Origin: Clostridiaceae bacterium
GTDB lineage: Bacteria; Bacillota; Clostridia; Lachnospirales; Lachnospiraceae
NCBI GenBank assembly: GCA_902362865.1
Contig: CABIYE010000004.1
Coordinates: forward strand, 109,977-173,976
Reading direction: 5' to 3'
DNA length: 64,000 nucleotides
Numbering within the stretch: position 1 is the first letter of the stretch; each line of letters begins with the position of its first letter. The translations under genes and the position numbers were made by a program. The notes under the pieces are model-generated. The model had not been told where the DNA came from and did not search any database. It was given only the letters and a program-made list of their open reading frames with translations. This document shows, in pieces, positions 61,410-64,000 of the stretch.

Positions 61410-62370
61410 CTTCCGACGGGTGGTAACTCTGTGTGAAGAAGAAAAGACGGATTTGCTTTTGATTGCGGGAGATCTCTTCCACAGACAGCCGCTTCGGCGG
61501 GAACTGAAGGATGTGGCATATTTATTTGCGGGACTTACGAAAACGCAGGTAGTACTCATTGCCGGGAATCATGATTATATAAAGAAGGGTTCTTATTATC
61601 AGGGCTATTCCTGGAGCAAAAATGTACATATGATTTTGAGCCGGGAACCGGAGAAGATTGTTCTGCCGGATATCGACACGACGGTGTATGGGCTGAGCTA
61701 TCATAGCAGAGAGATAGAGGTTCCCCTTTATGACAGGATTGTGCCGGAGGGGAACACGAAGTATCATATTCTGCTTGCCCACGGCGGCGATGAAAGGCAT
61801 ATACCCATAAAAATAAACAATTTAATTGACAAAAGATATGATTATATTGCACTTGGACATATTCACAAACCTCAGGAGTTAGTCCCGGGCAGGGCGGCAT
61901 ATGCGGGGGCGCTGGAACCTATAGATAAAAATGATACCGGAGCACATGGATTTATAAAGGGAGAAATCACGGAGGAAGGTTGTGAGATTGCATTTGTACC
62001 TTTTGCATTAAGGGAATACGTCCATATGGATGTGGAAGTCAACCGGGAGATGAGCGGATTTGAACTGCGCAGCAAAATCTGCGGGCAGATCGAGCAGCGG
62101 GGTGTGCAGAATCTGTATAAAATTACGCTTACAGGCAGCAGAGATCCGGAAGTCGCCTTTGACCTGGAGGATATGGATACCCTGGGGAATATTGTCGAGA
62201 TTACGGACCAGACGAAACCGGCGTACGATTTTGAAAAACTGTGGAGACAAAACCGGGATAACCTGATTGGCAGATATATCGAGAGTTTTGCAGAATGTCC
62301 GCAAGATGGCATAGAATATCAGGCATTGTGTGAAGGAATTCGTGCAATAATGGAGACGAAGAGGACATAG
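61315..62370 (+). CDS. sbcD: SbcD/YhaO-type DNA exonuclease subunit
   Basis: 351 residues. Calcineurin-like metal motifs in order: HVADVHLG (residues 4-11), IAGDLFHRQP, IAGNHDY, LLAHGGDE and ALGHIHKP. With the downstream ATPase it would form a Mre11-Rad50-like nuclease for DNA ends and hairpins. AGGAGG precedes the ATG. Shorter than E. coli SbcD and closer to Bacillus YhaO. Confidence 0.9.
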   Translation: MKFIHVADVHLGAEPYAGREYSAKRSREIWNSFRRVVTLCEEEKTDLLLIAGDLFHRQPLRRELKDVAYLFAGLTKTQVVLIAGNHDYIKKGSYYQGYSWSKNVHMILSREPEKIVLPDIDTTVYGLSYHSREIEVPLYDRIVPEGNTKYHILLAHGGDERHIPIKINNLIDKRYDYIALGHIHKPQELVPGRAAYAGALEPIDKNDTGAHGFIKGEITEEGCEIAFVPFALREYVHMDVEVNREMSGFELRSKICGQIEQRGVQNLYKITLTGSRDPEVAFDLEDMDTLGNIVEITDQTKPAYDFEKLWRQNRDNLIGRYIESFAECPQDGIEYQALCEGIRAIMETKRT

Positions 62371-62372
62371 GC

Positions 62373-63932
62373 ATGGAGATTAGAGAACTGGAGTTGAATA
62401 ATTTCGGCAGGTTTACAGAGAAAAGGGTAAATCTGCAGGGAGGAATTCAGTTATTATATGGAGAGAACGAAGCCGGGAAGTCGACCGTTCACACGTTCAT
62501 CAGAGGTATGTTGTTTGGAATGGAACGGGGGCGGGGAAGAGCTTCTGTGAATGATACCTTCAGCCGTTACGAACCCTGGGAGAATCCCAATTATTATGCA
62601 GGTGTGATGATATTTGAATGTGGAGGAAAACGGTTTCGGCTGGAGAGACATTTTGATAAATACCAGAAGGGTGCACGGCTGGTTTGTCTGGAGGATGGAG
62701 AGGAATTGTCGGTGGCAGACGGAGATTTGGAGATGCTGCTTTCCGGACTTGATGCCGCCGGATACGGAGACACCTACGATATCGGGCAGCTTCGGGCAAA
62801 AACCAGCCAGGCGCTGGCGGACGAATTGAAAAATTATGCTACCAATTATTATATGACCGGAGATGGTGAGATTGATTTGGCGGCAGCACAAAATGCGCTG
62901 CTGGCACGCCGGAAAGAGATAGACCGGGAAGAGAAGCGGATGATGGAAGAACGGCAGGTGCAAAGGGAGAAGTTGGAGCAAGAGGCATCCTATGTGTGGC
63001 GGGACATGCACAGGCTGGAAGAAGAGCTTGAGGACGTAGAGGAAGCAATTGCCTGCAGGGAAAAGCGGGAGAAGGAAGGCCGTGAAGCACAGGGACGGGA
63101 GAATAAAAGAATGATTGATGAAATCCGGCCGTCGAAATGGCGGATACATCCTCTGGAGGTTATCGGAATCCTGGCAGTTATCATAGCCGCTTTCCTCTTT
63201 GTGCCGAAGCCGTGGAACGCCTTTCTTACAATTGTTATCGCTCTCGCCGGAGGAATTTATGTGTGGAACCGTCTGAAGGAAAGTAAAAAAAAGGCGAAGA
63301 CGCCGCCGGAAATTATTCTGGAAGAAATCACGCCGGAGGAAGAGAAAGCATCAAAAGAACAACTTTTGTGGGAGCGCGCCCATGTGAGCAGTGAGTGGAA
63401 GGAAAAGCAGATAGAATATGAGAATATGCAGGAACAGATGGAAGAATTGGCGGAGCTTCCCCAGGATTACCAGGAGCATGACCGCAGGCGGGCAGCTGTT
63501 ACGATGGCAATGGAAAGGCTGGAAGAATTATCTGCAGATATACAGAAACAGATGACGCAGGAACTGAACCGACGGGCGTCTGAAATTATAGAAGAGATAA
63601 CGGGAGGCAGGTACCATCGGCTTGTGGCGGATGAAAGCCTGCATATGAGTTTGATAAAGGCCGACCGAAAGATCGGGATGGAGCGGGTAAGCCAGGGGAC
63701 ATTGGAGCAGATTTACTTTGCGCTGCGTATGGCAGTGGGGCAGATGTTGTATGGCGGGGAGTATCCCATTATCCTGGATGACACATTTGCATTCTATGAT
63801 GATGTCCGGCTGGAAAACACACTTAGATGGCTTGCCAGGCAGGAGAATCAGATTCTGCTCTTTACATGCCAGAAGAGGGAAGAACAGCTTATGAAGAAGA
63901 TGGGAATCTCTTGCAAATTCCGGCTCATCTGA
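62373..63932 (+). CDS. YhaN/SbcC-like ATPase, short form with membrane segment
   Basis: 519 residues. N-terminal Walker A LLYGENEAGKST (28-39); coiled coil about 170-245; two hydrophobic helices (about 258-278 and 283-298: VIGILAVIIAAFLFVP, AFLTIVIALAGGIYVW); second coiled coil; C-terminal signature SQGTLEQIYFALRMA and Walker B YPIILDDTFAFYDD. Rad50-like order but far shorter than YhaN (about 960). The central membrane pair is also seen in YhaN-type proteins, which suggests a membrane-held nuclease complex. Starts 3 bp after sbcD. Confidence 0.85.
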   Translation: MEIRELELNNFGRFTEKRVNLQGGIQLLYGENEAGKSTVHTFIRGMLFGMERGRGRASVNDTFSRYEPWENPNYYAGVMIFECGGKRFRLERHFDKYQKGARLVCLEDGEELSVADGDLEMLLSGLDAAGYGDTYDIGQLRAKTSQALADELKNYATNYYMTGDGEIDLAAAQNALLARRKEIDREEKRMMEERQVQREKLEQEASYVWRDMHRLEEELEDVEEAIACREKREKEGREAQGRENKRMIDEIRPSKWRIHPLEVIGILAVIIAAFLFVPKPWNAFLTIVIALAGGIYVWNRLKESKKKAKTPPEIILEEITPEEEKASKEQLLWERAHVSSEWKEKQIEYENMQEQMEELAELPQDYQEHDRRRAAVTMAMERLEELSADIQKQMTQELNRRASEIIEEITGGRYHRLVADESLHMSLIKADRKIGMERVSQGTLEQIYFALRMAVGQMLYGGEYPIILDDTFAFYDDVRLENTLRWLARQENQILLFTCQKREEQLMKKMGISCKFRLI

Positions 63933-64000
63933 CCACGCATTCCGCTAAGAGCTGATCAGTCTTTCCGGATGTAACTGAACGCGTTTCCGCTTCAGCTGAT
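63933..64000. other. Right edge: start of an intergenic inverted-repeat region
   Basis: AGCTGATCAGT at 63950 and CAGCTGAT at the last bases are partly complementary, with AACTGAACGCG between. It may be the first part of a repeat that continues beyond the window. Confidence 0.3.

Overview
The window reads as a Lachnospiraceae-type (Bacillota, Clostridia) chromosome segment of moderate GC. The basis is the set of protein families (Clostridia-style Tad pilus genes, TSCPD protein, RicT, an aconitase-family hydratase, VanRS-like pair), strong AGGAGG ribosome sites and many TTG/GTG starts. I cannot name the species. No rRNA, tRNA or CRISPR array is visible.

Region 1 (1 to about 11,040) is an AT-rich integrated island. 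It holds the C-terminal end of a GmrSD/DUF1524-type restriction protein, two tandem structured RNA-like units, relics of a mobilizable element (relaxase stub, a TnpW-like leader fused to a headless hydrolase), a MerR/aldo-keto reductase pair, and a recombination module. That module has an XRE repressor with repeated operators, three consecutive tyrosine recombinases, a DUF6262/TnpC-like protein, TnpV, four 23-bp iterons and a small membrane protein. The right edge of the island interrupts a Tad ATPase gene (cpaF/tadA), of which only the C-terminus remains in the window.

Region 2 (11,034-17,524) is the rest of a Tad/Flp pilus operon: ATPase tail, TadB, TadC, Flp pilin, a TadG-like protein, two TadE-like proteins, prepilin peptidase and a DUF6382 protein. 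Region 3 (17,544-32,572) is mostly housekeeping: histidine kinase, HIT hydrolase, ECF sigma and a separated DUF4367-type anti-sigma candidate, murG, mtnN, pgi, a PLP decarboxylase, a guanylate-kinase-like protein, holB, ricT, a tRNA methyltransferase and rsmI. It ends in an orphan sugar-ABC ATPase whose signature, Walker B and H-loop residues are all altered. Region 4 (32,700-38,133) holds a sigma-like HTH protein, a candidate three-way-junction RNA before a repeat-built coiled-coil protein, an aconitase-family hydratase and an ImmA/IrrE-XRE pair.

Region 5 (38,267-55,005) is the most unusual part. It encodes a 2,361-residue RHS/YD-repeat protein with DNRLRE, carbohydrate-binding-like and two ricin-type domains and a variable C-terminal tip, followed by a candidate immunity gene and a broken copy of it. 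A holin and a phage-type endolysin come next, the gene arrangement used for holin-dependent release of large clostridial toxins. About 6.5 kb of RHS C-terminal fragments alternating with candidate immunity genes follows. An 18-bp relic of the holin start lies at the far end, as if the locus had once been shorter and grew by cassette insertion.

Region 6 (55,063-64,000) has a thiamine salvage operon (thiM-thiE-HAD-thiD), asnS, a VanRS-like two-component pair without van resistance genes, and a SbcD/YhaO plus YhaN-like ATPase pair. Several families of intergenic inverted repeats are scattered through regions 3-5; one has two copies with 14-bp terminal inverted repeats.
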